A stretch of DNA of 64,000 nt. Source: Cohnella sp. AR92 (GTDB taxonomy: Bacteria; Bacillota; Bacilli; Paenibacillales; Paenibacillaceae). A program made the translations under genes and the position numbers. The notes under the pieces are model-generated. The model worked only from the letters and a program-made list of their open reading frames with translations, was not told where the DNA came from and ran no database searches. Where the stretch lies: assembly GCF_003990975.1 (NCBI RefSeq), contig NZ_RZJR01000012.1, forward strand, positions 124,001 to 188,000, in the 5' to 3' direction. Below are positions 43,140 to 51,293 of this stretch, in pieces. The stretch's first letter is position 1. Each line of letters opens with the position of its first letter.

Positions 43140-45270
43140 AGGAACGGACGAAGAAGCCGATCCGGAAGCATGGAGTTCCCCGCTCTCGGAGGAGGGGCGA
43201 ATGGAACGAAGGACGGTCGTTCTTCGGGCCGCCGGACTCGAGATTCGCGATGCCCAGGGAAGGTGCCTCCGTTCGATCGAACGGCAATCGGTAGCCGGAG
43301 CCGTCGTGCGCGAGACGGGCGGCGGGGCTTGGCTCGAGCTGGAGCTGACGGACGGCGGCGTCGTTCGGGCGGCGATGAGCGCTCTTGCCGGGGCGAGCGG
43401 CTTGCAGGCATTCCGGGATAAGGTTGAACGATGGGCGAGTCAGACGAACGAAGGCTTCCGGGAAAAGGCTAATGGCGAGTCTACGCAAGAGGGAACCGAG
43501 ACCAAGCTGACCTGGCGAAGAAGGCTTAAGGCGCTGTCCGGCCTGCTGGGCTACGCCGTTCCCCATCGCAAGGCGATTCTATTCTCCTGCGCAGTGCTGC
43601 TCGTCGGAGTCGGATTCGAAGCGCTGCCCCCTTATCTGATGAAGCTCATGGTCGACGAAGGCATTCTGCAAGGCTCGGTTACGAGATTCGTCGGCTTGAT
43701 CGCGCTTCTTCTGTCGGTTTATTTTCTCCAGGCTGGATTCCAGGTTCTCCGCACCTCCATTACGATTCGAATCGGCAACCGAATGATGAGCCGTATTCGC
43801 AAGGATATGTTCGACAAGCTGATGAAGCTGTCCGTTCGCTATTATGAGAATCGAGCGACCGCGCCTTTTATCGGGCGCATTCAATATGACACCTCGTGGG
43901 TGCAGGGCTTCCTGAGCGAAGGAATCCCGCAGCTCGCTGCCCAGACGGTTATGGCATGCGCGATCTTCGCCATCCTGTTCGCGATCGATTGGCGGCTTAC
44001 GCTCGGAGTCGCGGCGCTGCTTCCGATTTGCGCCTTGCTGGTGCTCTGGCTGTGGCCTAGGATGCGCTCGCGGATGAACCGCACCTGGAATACGCAATAT
44101 TGGCTGCAGAAGTACATAGGGGAAGCCCTGCAAGGCATTCGGGTCATCAAGGCTTTCCGCCGCGAGGACGAAGAGAAGCGGCGTTTCAGCCAGTTCAACG
44201 AGGAAGCGGTTCGGAGGGCCATCGATCAGCAACGCATGCTTCAATGGCTCCAGCCGGGAATGAATCTGGCCATCTCCGCGGGAATCGCGCTCGTTTGGCT
44301 TATCGGCGGCCAGTACGCGATTCGAGGCTCGTCGAGCCTCGGGACGCTGATCGCCTTCACGACCTACCTGTCGATGTTCCTCGGCCAACTGCGTTGGAAC
44401 ATGAATCTGGCGAGCCAAGCGAACGCATCGATCGCTGCTGCCGACCGAATTTTCGATCTGCTTGGCACGGACGATGAACTGCAGGTGGAAGGCGAGGCGG
44501 TAAGAATGCCTGCGGCCAAGGGCGAGATCGCCTTCGAAGAAGTAACCTTCGGTTACGAGAAGGGGCGCGAGGTGCTAAGAGACTTCAGCCTGCGGATCCG
44601 GCCGGGGGAGAAGATCGGCATCACCGGCCATACGGGAGCCGGCAAGTCGACGCTCCTTCAATTGCTTGGCCGTTTCTACGATCCGGACGCCGGAGCCGTT
44701 CGGCTGGATGGAGTCGATCTTAAGCGGATCGATCCGGCGGATCTGCGGAAGAGCATCGGCATTGTCTTCCAAGACACGTTCCTGTTCGACGGAACGATCG
44801 CGGAGAACATCGCTTACGGCGTCGCGGATGCTTCGCCGGAACGGATCATGGAGGCGGCGCGCCTTGCCCGCGCCCATTCCTTCATCGAGCGCCTGCCCTT
44901 CGGGTACGACACCCGGGTAGGGGAGCGCGGAGTGAGATTGTCCGGGGGAGAGAAGCAGAGAATCTCCATCGCCCGAACGCTGCTGCTGAACCCTGCGATC
45001 CTGCTGCTGGACGAAGCGACTTCTTCCGTCGACCAGGAGACGGAGCGCGATATTCAGGAAGCGCTGGACGTCCTGAGCGCAGGAAGAACGACCATTGCGA
45101 TCGCCCATCGCTTGTCCACCCTGCGGAACTCGGACCGGATCGTCGTGCTCGAGCAGGGAAGGCTCGCCGAGATCGGAACGCACGAGGAGCTGGTCCGTCG
45201 CGGCGGCATTTATCTCAAGCTGCTCGAAGCGAGGCGCGAGCTTCCGAGACAGGCCGCAACGGCGGGCTGA
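43078..45270 (+). CDS. ABC exporter (fused membrane and ATPase), DUF1854-partner type
   Basis: About 730 residues. An extra N-terminal domain of about 150 residues (RTVVLRAAGLEIRDAQGRCL) precedes six helices (from AILFSCAVLLVGVGFEALPP) and an ATPase domain: Walker A TGHTGAGKSTLLQLLG, Q-loop VFQDTFLFDG, signature VRLSGGEKQRISIA, Walker B AILLLDEATSSVDQ, H-loop IAIAHRLSTL. Likely exports the modified peptide, possibly after or with leader removal, though the extra domain is not a C39 peptidase. AAGGAGGAGG supports ATG 43078; an alternative start at 43201 has GGAGGGG. The partner DUF1854 gene follows. Confidence 0.9.
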   Translation: MASRTASLNLPQEEQPPGIHKGTDEEADPEAWSSPLSEEGRMERRTVVLRAAGLEIRDAQGRCLRSIERQSVAGAVVRETGGGAWLELELTDGGVVRAAMSALAGASGLQAFRDKVERWASQTNEGFREKANGESTQEGTETKLTWRRRLKALSGLLGYAVPHRKAILFSCAVLLVGVGFEALPPYLMKLMVDEGILQGSVTRFVGLIALLLSVYFLQAGFQVLRTSITIRIGNRMMSRIRKDMFDKLMKLSVRYYENRATAPFIGRIQYDTSWVQGFLSEGIPQLAAQTVMACAIFAILFAIDWRLTLGVAALLPICALLVLWLWPRMRSRMNRTWNTQYWLQKYIGEALQGIRVIKAFRREDEEKRRFSQFNEEAVRRAIDQQRMLQWLQPGMNLAISAGIALVWLIGGQYAIRGSSSLGTLIAFTTYLSMFLGQLRWNMNLASQANASIAAADRIFDLLGTDDELQVEGEAVRMPAAKGEIAFEEVTFGYEKGREVLRDFSLRIRPGEKIGITGHTGAGKSTLLQLLGRFYDPDAGAVRLDGVDLKRIDPADLRKSIGIVFQDTFLFDGTIAENIAYGVADASPERIMEAARLARAHSFIERLPFGYDTRVGERGVRLSGGEKQRISIARTLLLNPAILLLDEATSSVDQETERDIQEALDVLSAGRTTIAIAHRLSTLRNSDRIVVLEQGRLAEIGTHEELVRRGGIYLKLLEARRELPRQAATAG

Positions 45271-45326
45271 ACGAAGACGGAGAGGAATCGTCCGTTTAGG
45301 GAATGGAGCGAGGAAGGAGGAGCGCG

Positions 45327-45953
45327 GTGAACATCGGCACGAACAGAAGCGAAGCGGACAGAATCGGTTCGGAGAGAAGCGGCGTGGAAAGTCGCGGCGT
45401 GGTGAGCGGCGGGGTGGATGTAATCGGCGTGGAGAGAAGCGGTGATAGAAGCAGCCTGGAAAGAAGCGCCGTGGAGTGCAGCTGGATCACCGCGGAGAGC
45501 ATTCGTTTCCGCCGGGAAGAAGGCGGCTCCTTGCGGGCCGAATGGGGCTCGCGAGCCGGATATGTTCGGGTGCGCCGTTTGTTTCCGCTCTCGTCGCCGG
45601 ACAGCGCCATCTGGATCGGGGATCGTTCCGGTTCCGAGTGGGGAGTGCTTCGATCCCTCGCCGGATTGGAGCCCGCAAGCCAAGCGGCGCTGGCCGAAGA
45701 GCTAAGGCTAAGCCCGTTCCTGCCGAGGATCGCCAGAGTCGTGTCGCTCCAGCGCCGCTTCGGAGAGTTTCGCTGGACGGCGGAGTCAGACGCCGGAGAG
45801 ATTGTTTTCCATACGGGGCCCCTGTACGAATCGGTTACGGCCCTTCCGGGCGGCGAACGCGTGGTCATCGACCGTAACGAGCAGAGGTACGTGCTGCCGG
45901 AAGACCGTGTGCTAGACAGCAAGACTCGCAAGAAGCTTGCCAAGTGGTTATAG
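45327..45953 (+). CDS. DUF1854-family protein, ABC exporter partner
   Basis: About 208 residues from GTG 45327 (AAGGAGG 6 bp upstream; ATG 45303 is an alternative). The N-terminal 45 residues are low complexity (RSEADRIGSERSGVESRG), coded by a degenerate GAAGCGG-type repeat. From about residue 70 the DUF1854 landmarks appear: YVRVRRLFPLSSPDSAIWIG, RLSPFLPRIARVVSLQRRFG, TGPLYESVTAL, RYVLPEDRVLDSKTRKKLAK. DUF1854 proteins are found next to an ABC transporter with an extra N-terminal domain, as here, and are thought to work with it; mechanism unknown. Confidence 0.8.
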   Translation: MNIGTNRSEADRIGSERSGVESRGVVSGGVDVIGVERSGDRSSLERSAVECSWITAESIRFRREEGGSLRAEWGSRAGYVRVRRLFPLSSPDSAIWIGDRSGSEWGVLRSLAGLEPASQAALAEELRLSPFLPRIARVVSLQRRFGEFRWTAESDAGEIVFHTGPLYESVTALPGGERVVIDRNEQRYVLPEDRVLDSKTRKKLAKWL

Positions 45954-45969
45954 AAGAGGAGAGTTCCGA

Positions 45970-46149
45970 ATGAAGGTACACGAATTCTATTGCTTAAGCT
46001 GCGAACAGATGAAGGAAATCGACCCGTCCGCGGCCGTATTCAAGACAGGCTTCTACCGCACCGAATATCCCCTGGGGTACTGCCGCGAATGCCAAGAGAA
46101 GGCGCTGCTGCCCGAGAAACGGCCGGTTCTCGCCCCGATCGGATCCTAA
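45970..46149 (+). CDS. Small zinc-ribbon-like protein (59 aa)
   Basis: MKVHEFYCLSCEQMKEIDPS carries CxxC and YPLGYCRECQEKALLPEK a second CxxC, with about 30 residues between, a zinc-ribbon arrangement. GAGGAGAG precedes ATG 45970, only 16 bp after the DUF1854 stop, so it is the last gene of the operon. Role unknown; it could bind metal or nucleic acid. Confidence 0.7.
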   Translation: MKVHEFYCLSCEQMKEIDPSAAVFKTGFYRTEYPLGYCRECQEKALLPEKRPVLAPIGS

Positions 46150-46272
46150 AGGGCATTAGCAAGGGCTAATCAGCACGTTCCCCCACATCCCACCGTACGC
46201 CCCATACACTCATTCTTCGTTTCTCCCAACCGCGGCGCCCCAAGAGAGCGAGGCGTTTTAATGCTCGAAGTA

Positions 46273-46342
46273 TTGCCGCAGGACACTAACTCCGCCGCTC
46301 ATAGGGTGCCAGCCCGCCGAGATGTTGCTGCAGGACACTAAC
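46273..46342. repeat. Direct repeat TTGCYGCAGGACACTAAC, two copies
   Basis: 46273-46290 and 46325-46342, 17 of 18 bases identical, 52 bp start to start. The spacing matches that of the palindrome array just downstream. Confidence 0.75.
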
Positions 46343-46437
46343 AAAGCCGCGAAGAGTTGCGCCCCGCACAGAAGTTTCCTCTAACACTCTCGAACGCGTT
46401 CCCGATCTTCTTTCCTCCAATAAAGGGGGCGGGATTA

Positions 46438-46608
46438 TATATGATATTTCATATACATTTTTGAGAAAAACTTGATTTTCAAAGATTATATATGATTTAT
46501 CATATATATTTAGTCCTCTCACCGGAAAAGCGGCCGATTATAGCTGAAATATCATATACATTGCTTGATAACGGTTTTTGATCTGTAATATATATGAAAT
46601 TTCATATA
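46438..46608. repeat. Array of four palindromes TATATGA-N4-TCATATA spaced about 51 bp
   Basis: Copies at 46438-46455, 46489-46506, 46541-46558 (left arm TAGCTGA, two mismatches) and 46591-46608. Start-to-start distances are 51, 52 and 50 bp, close to five DNA turns. The similarity extends outward (GATTA before, CATTT/TATTT after), giving roughly 27-bp repeats with about 24 unrelated bp between. Function unknown; looks like an iterated protein-binding site. Confidence 0.8.
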
Positions 46609-46729
46609 TAATTTACTGTCTTTACCCCGCTGCAGCGAAATAGCGTGCCCTCCAACGTCCTAGCGAATCACCGCTTCCATGCCATTCGCGGGACGTGTTA
46701 CCTCTGAGATTGTGCGAGTGGGGTAGCTT

Positions 46730-46830
46730 AGATTGCTTAGGTGGCTTAAGGTGGCACGGGTGGCGTGGCTTAGGTGGCATACGGCTTAAGGTGGCACGGT
46801 TGGCTTACGTTGCATGTGTAGCGTAAGATT
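46730..46830. repeat. Degenerate GGTGGCTTA tandem repeat
   Basis: Repeated GGCTTA, GGTGGC and GGTGGCACGG words in imperfect tandem. It does not code in any convincing frame. Confidence 0.5.
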
Positions 46831-46908
46831 AGTTATGTGAATACATTCACATACCTCTGCTCAAAAAAATAGCAGACAACACTGCGCCAATCCAAGATCG
46901 GCCTAACG

Positions 46909-47982
46909 TCATCTGCGAGAATCGAGCCATACCTCATCCGGCGGAGTATCATTGGGTGTTCCGGATGTTTTACTGTCACTGCCGCGACTCCCGTCACTCC
47001 CATCGCCCCTAGTGCTGTCGCACTCATCACCGCTCGCGTTATCGCTCCCATCGCCCCTAGTGCTGTCGCTCTCATCTCTGTTCGCGATGTCGCTCTCATC
47101 ACCGCTCGCGTGATCGCTTCCATCGCCGATCCAATCGCTCTTGCCGCCCCAATAGCCGCTGCCGTCTTCTCCCGCCGCCAACTCCACGAACGCGCGATGA
47201 ACCTCGCGAATCTGCTGCAGGCTGTGGAAGCCGACGATGACCTCGTCGATCTCCGGGATGCTTCGGATGAAGGAGAGAGAGCCTTCGAGCGGAGTTAAGC
47301 CTTGCTGCGACCACGTCCAGTGCAGTGCGGCAAGCGGCGCGCGCAGGCGATCGTGCGCGGGAGGTAGGCTTGAGGGGGCGAGGAGAAGCAGGCCGTGCAA
47401 GAGAACGGACCGAGCCTGAATCTCGATGCCGGCGTTGCGCAGCTGTCGAAGATGGCCGTTCGTAAGAAGCTTGCGATCCAAGGCGTTGATCGGAAGCTGT
47501 ACGAGATCGGGCGTGTACCGCTCCATCAGCCGGTCGAGCTCGTCCGCTCCGTTAAAGACGGAGAAGCCGATCTTGTCCGTGCGTCCCTCTGCCTTCCAAT
47601 CCGTCATCCGTTCCCAGATTCGCTCGCCGCCCGGCTTGAGCAGATCCTCTCCTTGGCGGACGACAACGGCATACACCGGCCGCCTTCTCATCGTTTTAAG
47701 GGATCGCTGAAAAGCCGCCTCCATGCGGCCGATCGGCTCCGGGCCGATCCATTCCTCGGGGAACTCGGGCGTCTTGGTAATAATGCGCGGGAACGCATAT
47801 CCTTCCTTGATATGCCCGATAATCGACTCGCTGTCTCCGTATCCGGGCGCGGTATCGATCGTCTCGATTCCCGCTTGCCGGGCATAAGCCATGATGGCGG
47901 CGACTTCTTGAAACGGCACCCTGCCATGGTCAAGAACGCGGTTCCCTAGGCCGAAGGGGATGGTGCCAAGGGCCAGCTTCAT
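46909..47982 (-). CDS. Aldo/keto reductase with repetitive Ser/Asp tail
   Basis: About 357 residues. KLALGTIPFGLGNRV, IETIDTAPGYGDSESIIG (catalytic Asp...Tyr), ITKTPEFPEEW (Lys) and IGFSVFNGADELDRLM are aldo/keto reductase features; residues 1-285 cover the TIM barrel. The final 65 residues are six imperfect 8-residue units of the type xxxGDxSD (STRGDGSD, NASGDECD), coded by 24-bp repeats at about 46985-47130; this tail is not part of the family. GGGAGGAG supports ATG 47982, which overlaps the upstream gene (ATGA). Likely an NADPH-dependent sugar or aldehyde reductase. Confidence 0.82.
   Translation of the reverse strand: MKLALGTIPFGLGNRVLDHGRVPFQEVAAIMAYARQAGIETIDTAPGYGDSESIIGHIKEGYAFPRIITKTPEFPEEWIGPEPIGRMEAAFQRSLKTMRRRPVYAVVVRQGEDLLKPGGERIWERMTDWKAEGRTDKIGFSVFNGADELDRLMERYTPDLVQLPINALDRKLLTNGHLRQLRNAGIEIQARSVLLHGLLLLAPSSLPPAHDRLRAPLAALHWTWSQQGLTPLEGSLSFIRSIPEIDEVIVGFHSLQQIREVHRAFVELAAGEDGSGYWGGKSDWIGDGSDHASGDESDIANRDESDSTRGDGSDNASGDECDSTRGDGSDGSRGSDSKTSGTPNDTPPDEVWLDSRR
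46985..47130 (-). repeat. 24-bp tandem repeats coding the aldo/keto reductase tail
   Basis: About six 24-bp units, arranged partly as a 48-bp higher-order repeat (CCCCTAGTGCTGTCGC occurs twice, 48 bp apart). They code for xxxGDxSD octapeptides. Confidence 0.75.
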
Positions 47983-49223
47983 CCGATCAGCTCCTCCCTG
48001 TACAAGCTTTGATCGCGTTCCGTCGGGGGGATGGGGGTGCCATCTCCTTGGAAAAGCATAACGTGAACGTTGCCGGACGAATCGCTGGCGGCAACCCCGA
48101 TCCGGCTGAGCGACTCCGGCGGAATGGTGGTGGAATCGAACAAACAGAACCATTCGCGTTTATGGGAGAGCGGCTCGAAGCTTCCGTGGCGAAAGTGTCC
48201 GTCCTTCGTCTTGAGAGCCAGGAAGGGCTGGGCGCCGAAGGTGTCTTTGTTCGAGCGGACCCGGAGCAGCAGGCCGGAATCGTGCTTCTCGAACTCGGCT
48301 TCGAGCTCAAGCGGGCGGATGTCGCGCAGGCCGAGGCTCTGCCTGGCGGCATTAAGCGCTCCGGAATGCTCCCAACGCACGTTGGGATACTTGCGCTCGG
48401 CTTCCTTGAGCAGACTGTACACGTACTCGACAACGGGACTCAGTTCCATGCTGTCGCGGCTGTAGAAGGCGAGCACGGTCGGGTATCCTTCATCCGCGCG
48501 GCGGAACGCAAGCTCCGTCTCCGTCTGATTCAGTTGGCGATCGTGATTCTCGGTCGGCAAGCATTTGAAAATGGTGCGGTTGCAGGAGCCTTCCCGCTGA
48601 ATATCGTCGTAGGAAGGGCGGTAGTGGGACCAGTCCCACACCGCTCTCCGCCACTCCATGGAAGCTCCGGTCTCCTGCTCTATCGAACGCTTGAGACCCC
48701 GATACCGGGAGACGGAGCGGTTCGCGAAGTCGAACGGGATCCACTGCTCAAGGAACCAGTGCGTGTCCGAACGCTCGGAGTAAGGACCGGGGTGGAAGCA
48801 GGCGGGGAACCAGCCCCGCTCGACGACTTGCCGCGTCAACCGGCCGATCATCTGCGGATAATGAAGAAAGGCAGCGTTGCGTTCGGAAGGAATTCCGGAA
48901 GCGAAGGAGGGCCGAAAGTGCCAATGAAGCTCGTCCTTCGAAGCATCCGCTTGCAGAAACCGGGAATAGCGATCCAGGATCTCGTGCGGATTAGGATCAT
49001 CGTTCGGGTAGCCCGTCTCGGATAAGGAAGAATCGGCCGCGAACCAACTGAAGATCCAGCCATGACCGGTCGGATCGGCATGGCGTTCGCGGAATTCCGC
49101 GCTCGTCGCCTCCGAGATCATGGAGTCGATCCGATCCCAGGAGATCGCTTGCGCATCCGGCGAGTCGCGAAGAGGTCCTTCCGCATCGACGCAATGCACG
49201 ACATAAACCGTAGGATTCGCCAT
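47979..49223 (-). CDS. Hypothetical protein, polysaccharide-deacetylase-like (WbmS-like?)
   Basis: About 414 residues. Starts MANPTVYVVHCVDAEGPL, where VDAEGP resembles the Asp-containing first motif of NodB-type deacetylases; HWHFRPSFASGIPSE, PACFHPGPYSERSDTHWFLE and later VEYVYSLLKEAERKYPNVRW fit a divergent (beta/alpha)-barrel of that kind. Such proteins occur in surface-polysaccharide loci. GAAGAGG supports ATG 49223. It is coupled (ATGA) to the aldo/keto reductase. I cannot assign a substrate. Confidence 0.55.
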   Translation of the reverse strand: MANPTVYVVHCVDAEGPLRDSPDAQAISWDRIDSMISEATSAEFRERHADPTGHGWIFSWFAADSSLSETGYPNDDPNPHEILDRYSRFLQADASKDELHWHFRPSFASGIPSERNAAFLHYPQMIGRLTRQVVERGWFPACFHPGPYSERSDTHWFLEQWIPFDFANRSVSRYRGLKRSIEQETGASMEWRRAVWDWSHYRPSYDDIQREGSCNRTIFKCLPTENHDRQLNQTETELAFRRADEGYPTVLAFYSRDSMELSPVVEYVYSLLKEAERKYPNVRWEHSGALNAARQSLGLRDIRPLELEAEFEKHDSGLLLRVRSNKDTFGAQPFLALKTKDGHFRHGSFEPLSHKREWFCLFDSTTIPPESLSRIGVAASDSSGNVHVMLFQGDGTPIPPTERDQSLYREELIG

Positions 49224-49316
49224 GTTCCAAACCTCTTCCTCAACATTTTCAAACGACGAGATTGAATGGATGACCTGCAGCAATTGCAAGTCTTAAGCCC
49301 CTGTTACGGCTCTCAA

Positions 49317-49361
49317 GATACGAAGTGTAATGAATCTCGGTTAAATGATACAAAGAGTAAC
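49317..49361. promoter_or_regulatory. Two weak GATAC-type sites between divergent genes
   Basis: GATAC-AAAGA-GTAAC at 49347-49361 has one mismatch to the palindrome seen elsewhere; GATAC-GAAGT-GTAAT at 49317-49331 has two. A minus-strand TTGACA is at 49400-49395 with TATACA downstream. They may place the 47979-49223 gene in the same regulon, but this is weak. Confidence 0.3.
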
Positions 49362-49514
49362 TATATGAGATAAATGTATAGGCAATCGATAGAGATGTCA
49401 ACCCAATCGGGAGCTTCCGCGCTCGTCTCCGTTCCTTCTACCTATTTCAGTAGGCTCGAAGTCCCCTTTGTTAAATTTTTCGTAAATTTCCAGTAGGATC
49501 AAAGCTCGCAATGC

Positions 49515-49520
49515 TATAAT
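49515..49520 (+). promoter_or_regulatory. Probable -10 element of the ABC transporter operon
   Basis: Perfect TATAAT 39 bp before the ATG at 49560. No good -35 is seen at 17-18 bp spacing. Confidence 0.45.
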
Positions 49521-49559
49521 GAGAAAGTTGTTTCTTATATTGGCCATGGAGGGGAATTC

Positions 49560-50480
49560 ATGTCTCAGGTACCTGCTGCATGTCTGCAGGATGTGACGAA
49601 GAGCATCGGCGGTCGCAAGATAATCGATCGCGTGTCTCTTGAGATCTATCCGGGCGAGGTCTTCGGTTTTCTGGGACCGAACGGCTCGGGCAAAACAACG
49701 ACGATACGCATGATGGTCGGCTTGATGGCGTTGTCTTCCGGGGACATCACCATCGGCGGACACAGCGTCAAGACTCACTACTCGCAATCGGCGGCGCAGG
49801 TCGGCGCGATTGTCGAGAACCCGGAGATGTACAAATACTTAACGGGCTATCAGAACCTTGTGCACTATGCCCGGATGAATCCTTCGATCACGAGAGAGCG
49901 GATCGACGAGGTCGTCAAGCTGGTCGGCCTGGAAGGAAGAATCCATGACAAGGTCAAGAAATATTCGCTCGGCATGCGCCAACGGCTCGGGGTTGCCCAA
50001 GCCATCATGCACCGCCCGAAGCTGCTCATTCTGGACGAGCCCACGAACGGCCTCGACCCGGCGGGGATTCGGGAGCTGAGAGATTACTTAAGACAGCTCG
50101 CGAAGGACGAAGGCACCGCGGTATTCGTCTCCAGTCACCTTCTCTCGGAGATGGAACTGATGTGCGACCGGGTCGCGATTCTGCAGAAGGGACAGATCAT
50201 CGATATCCGCTCGATCCGCGGTACGGAAGCGAATGCGGACCAAGAGGAGATCGCCCTGTTCGACGTGGATCACCCGGAGAATGCGCTGGGCGTGCTGGAA
50301 GGCAGAGGGAACGGCAAGCTCGAGGACGGCCTGCTGCAGATTACCGCGAACCGGGAACTGATCGCCGAGACGAACCGCCGTCTGGTGGAAGCGGGAATCC
50401 GGGTCTACGGCATCCGCACGAAGACCAAGTCGCTTGAAGACCAATTCCTCGAGGTTACGGGAGGTGAGACGGTTGGCTAA
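49560..50480 (+). CDS. ABC transporter ATP-binding protein (BcrA/YxlF type)
   Basis: 306 residues. Walker A GFLGPNGSGKTTTIRMMVGL, Q-loop region GAIVENPEMYKYL, signature YSLGMRQRLGVAQAI, Walker B LLILDEPTNGLDP, and H-loop VFVSSHLLSEME. The roughly 80-residue C-terminal extension is usual for bacitracin-type ATPases. With the permease next to it, it forms an ABC-2 exporter, possibly for antibiotic or lipid efflux. GAGGGGAA supports ATG 49560. Confidence 0.92.
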   Translation: MSQVPAACLQDVTKSIGGRKIIDRVSLEIYPGEVFGFLGPNGSGKTTTIRMMVGLMALSSGDITIGGHSVKTHYSQSAAQVGAIVENPEMYKYLTGYQNLVHYARMNPSITRERIDEVVKLVGLEGRIHDKVKKYSLGMRQRLGVAQAIMHRPKLLILDEPTNGLDPAGIRELRDYLRQLAKDEGTAVFVSSHLLSEMELMCDRVAILQKGQIIDIRSIRGTEANADQEEIALFDVDHPENALGVLEGRGNGKLEDGLLQITANRELIAETNRRLVEAGIRVYGIRTKTKSLEDQFLEVTGGETVG

Positions 50481-51279
50481 TTTCTGGAAGCTGGTCCAGA
50501 ACGAGAATATGAAAATCTACCGTCGAATTCGAACGTGGATCATGCTGGGAATCATCGTTCTCGTGCCGGTGCTGATCTCCGTCATTTATATCATCGCTTC
50601 AGGCGACAACGACGCTAACAACTGGTGGATGATGAATCTGGAGACGACCATTCTCTACCAGCTCATCGCTATTTTCTCCGTCGTCATTGCGGCCGATTCC
50701 GTAGCAGGGGAGTTCTCGACCGGAACGATCAAGCTGCTGCTGATCCGCCCTTGGAGCCGGTCGATGATCCTGCTCTCCAAGTTCCTGTCGCTCGTTCTGT
50801 TCACCCTGTTGTTGATGGCGATATGCTTCGTCGTGACCTGGGGGTTGAACGCGGTGCTGTTCGGAATCAGCTCGGATACGAGCGATCTGATCCCGGCTGC
50901 TTCTCCCGTTGCGGGAGATTCCGCTTGGGCCTACATCTCCTTGTTCTACTTGTACTTGTTCATCGCTCAGATCATGATCGTGACCGTAGCCTTCCTGCTG
51001 TCTTCGGCATTCCGGAGCGGCGGTCTCGCCATCGGCTTGTCGATCTTCATGCTGTTCTCGGGCACCCTGATTACGGGAATGCTGAGCCTGACGGAGAAGC
51101 CTTGGGTGAAGTACGTGTTCTTCGCGAACATCGATCTGACCTCCTATCTGAACGGGGGAGTTCCGCTCCCCGATCAAGACATGACGTTGGGCTTCTCTCT
51201 CGGGGTGCTGCTCGTCTACTTTATCGTGTTTAATGCCATCTCCTGGACGGTATTCAGCCGAAGGGATGTAGCGGCTTAA
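50473..51279 (+). CDS. ABC-2 type permease
   Basis: About 268 residues with six hydrophobic segments (first: IMLGIIVLVPVLISVIYIIA). VAGEFSTGTIKLLLIRPWSR is the conserved cytoplasmic loop of ABC-2 permeases that contacts the ATPase. TTG 50473 has GGAGG just upstream and overlaps the ATPase stop by 8 bp. Confidence 0.88.
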   Translation: MANFWKLVQNENMKIYRRIRTWIMLGIIVLVPVLISVIYIIASGDNDANNWWMMNLETTILYQLIAIFSVVIAADSVAGEFSTGTIKLLLIRPWSRSMILLSKFLSLVLFTLLLMAICFVVTWGLNAVLFGISSDTSDLIPAASPVAGDSAWAYISLFYLYLFIAQIMIVTVAFLLSSAFRSGGLAIGLSIFMLFSGTLITGMLSLTEKPWVKYVFFANIDLTSYLNGGVPLPDQDMTLGFSLGVLLVYFIVFNAISWTVFSRRDVAA

Positions 51280-51293
51280 GGAATGGATTTGTC

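Larger units (their letters stand above)
46150..46908. other. Gene-free 759-bp region with several repeat families
   Basis: No supported ORF. It contains a pair of 18-bp direct repeats (46273, 46325), four A+T palindromes at a regular spacing (46438-46608), and a degenerate GGTGGCTTA-type tandem repeat at about 46730-46830. Likely regulatory or structural DNA at the boundary between the RiPP operon and a convergent gene pair. Confidence 0.7.

Noticed and set aside
43579-44418. Minus-strand ORF over the ABC exporter
   Set aside because: Antisense shadow of the transmembrane domain; no ribosome site or family features.
41267-45270. Classical lasso-peptide cluster
   Set aside because: Kinase, nucleotidyltransferase, PqqD-like and exporter genes fit, but there is no asparagine-synthetase-like cyclase or transglutaminase-like B2 protease, and the core lacks a Gly1...Asp/Glu8-9 ring arrangement.
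46438-46608. CRISPR array
   Set aside because: Repeats of about 18-27 bp with about 24-33 bp spacing superficially fit, but they are short A+T palindromes with mismatches, only four copies, and no cas genes are near.
48009-49025. Long plus-strand ORF of 338 codons
   Set aside because: Antisense to the deacetylase-like gene, which has a ribosome site, coupled neighbour and domain-like sequence; the plus frame has none.
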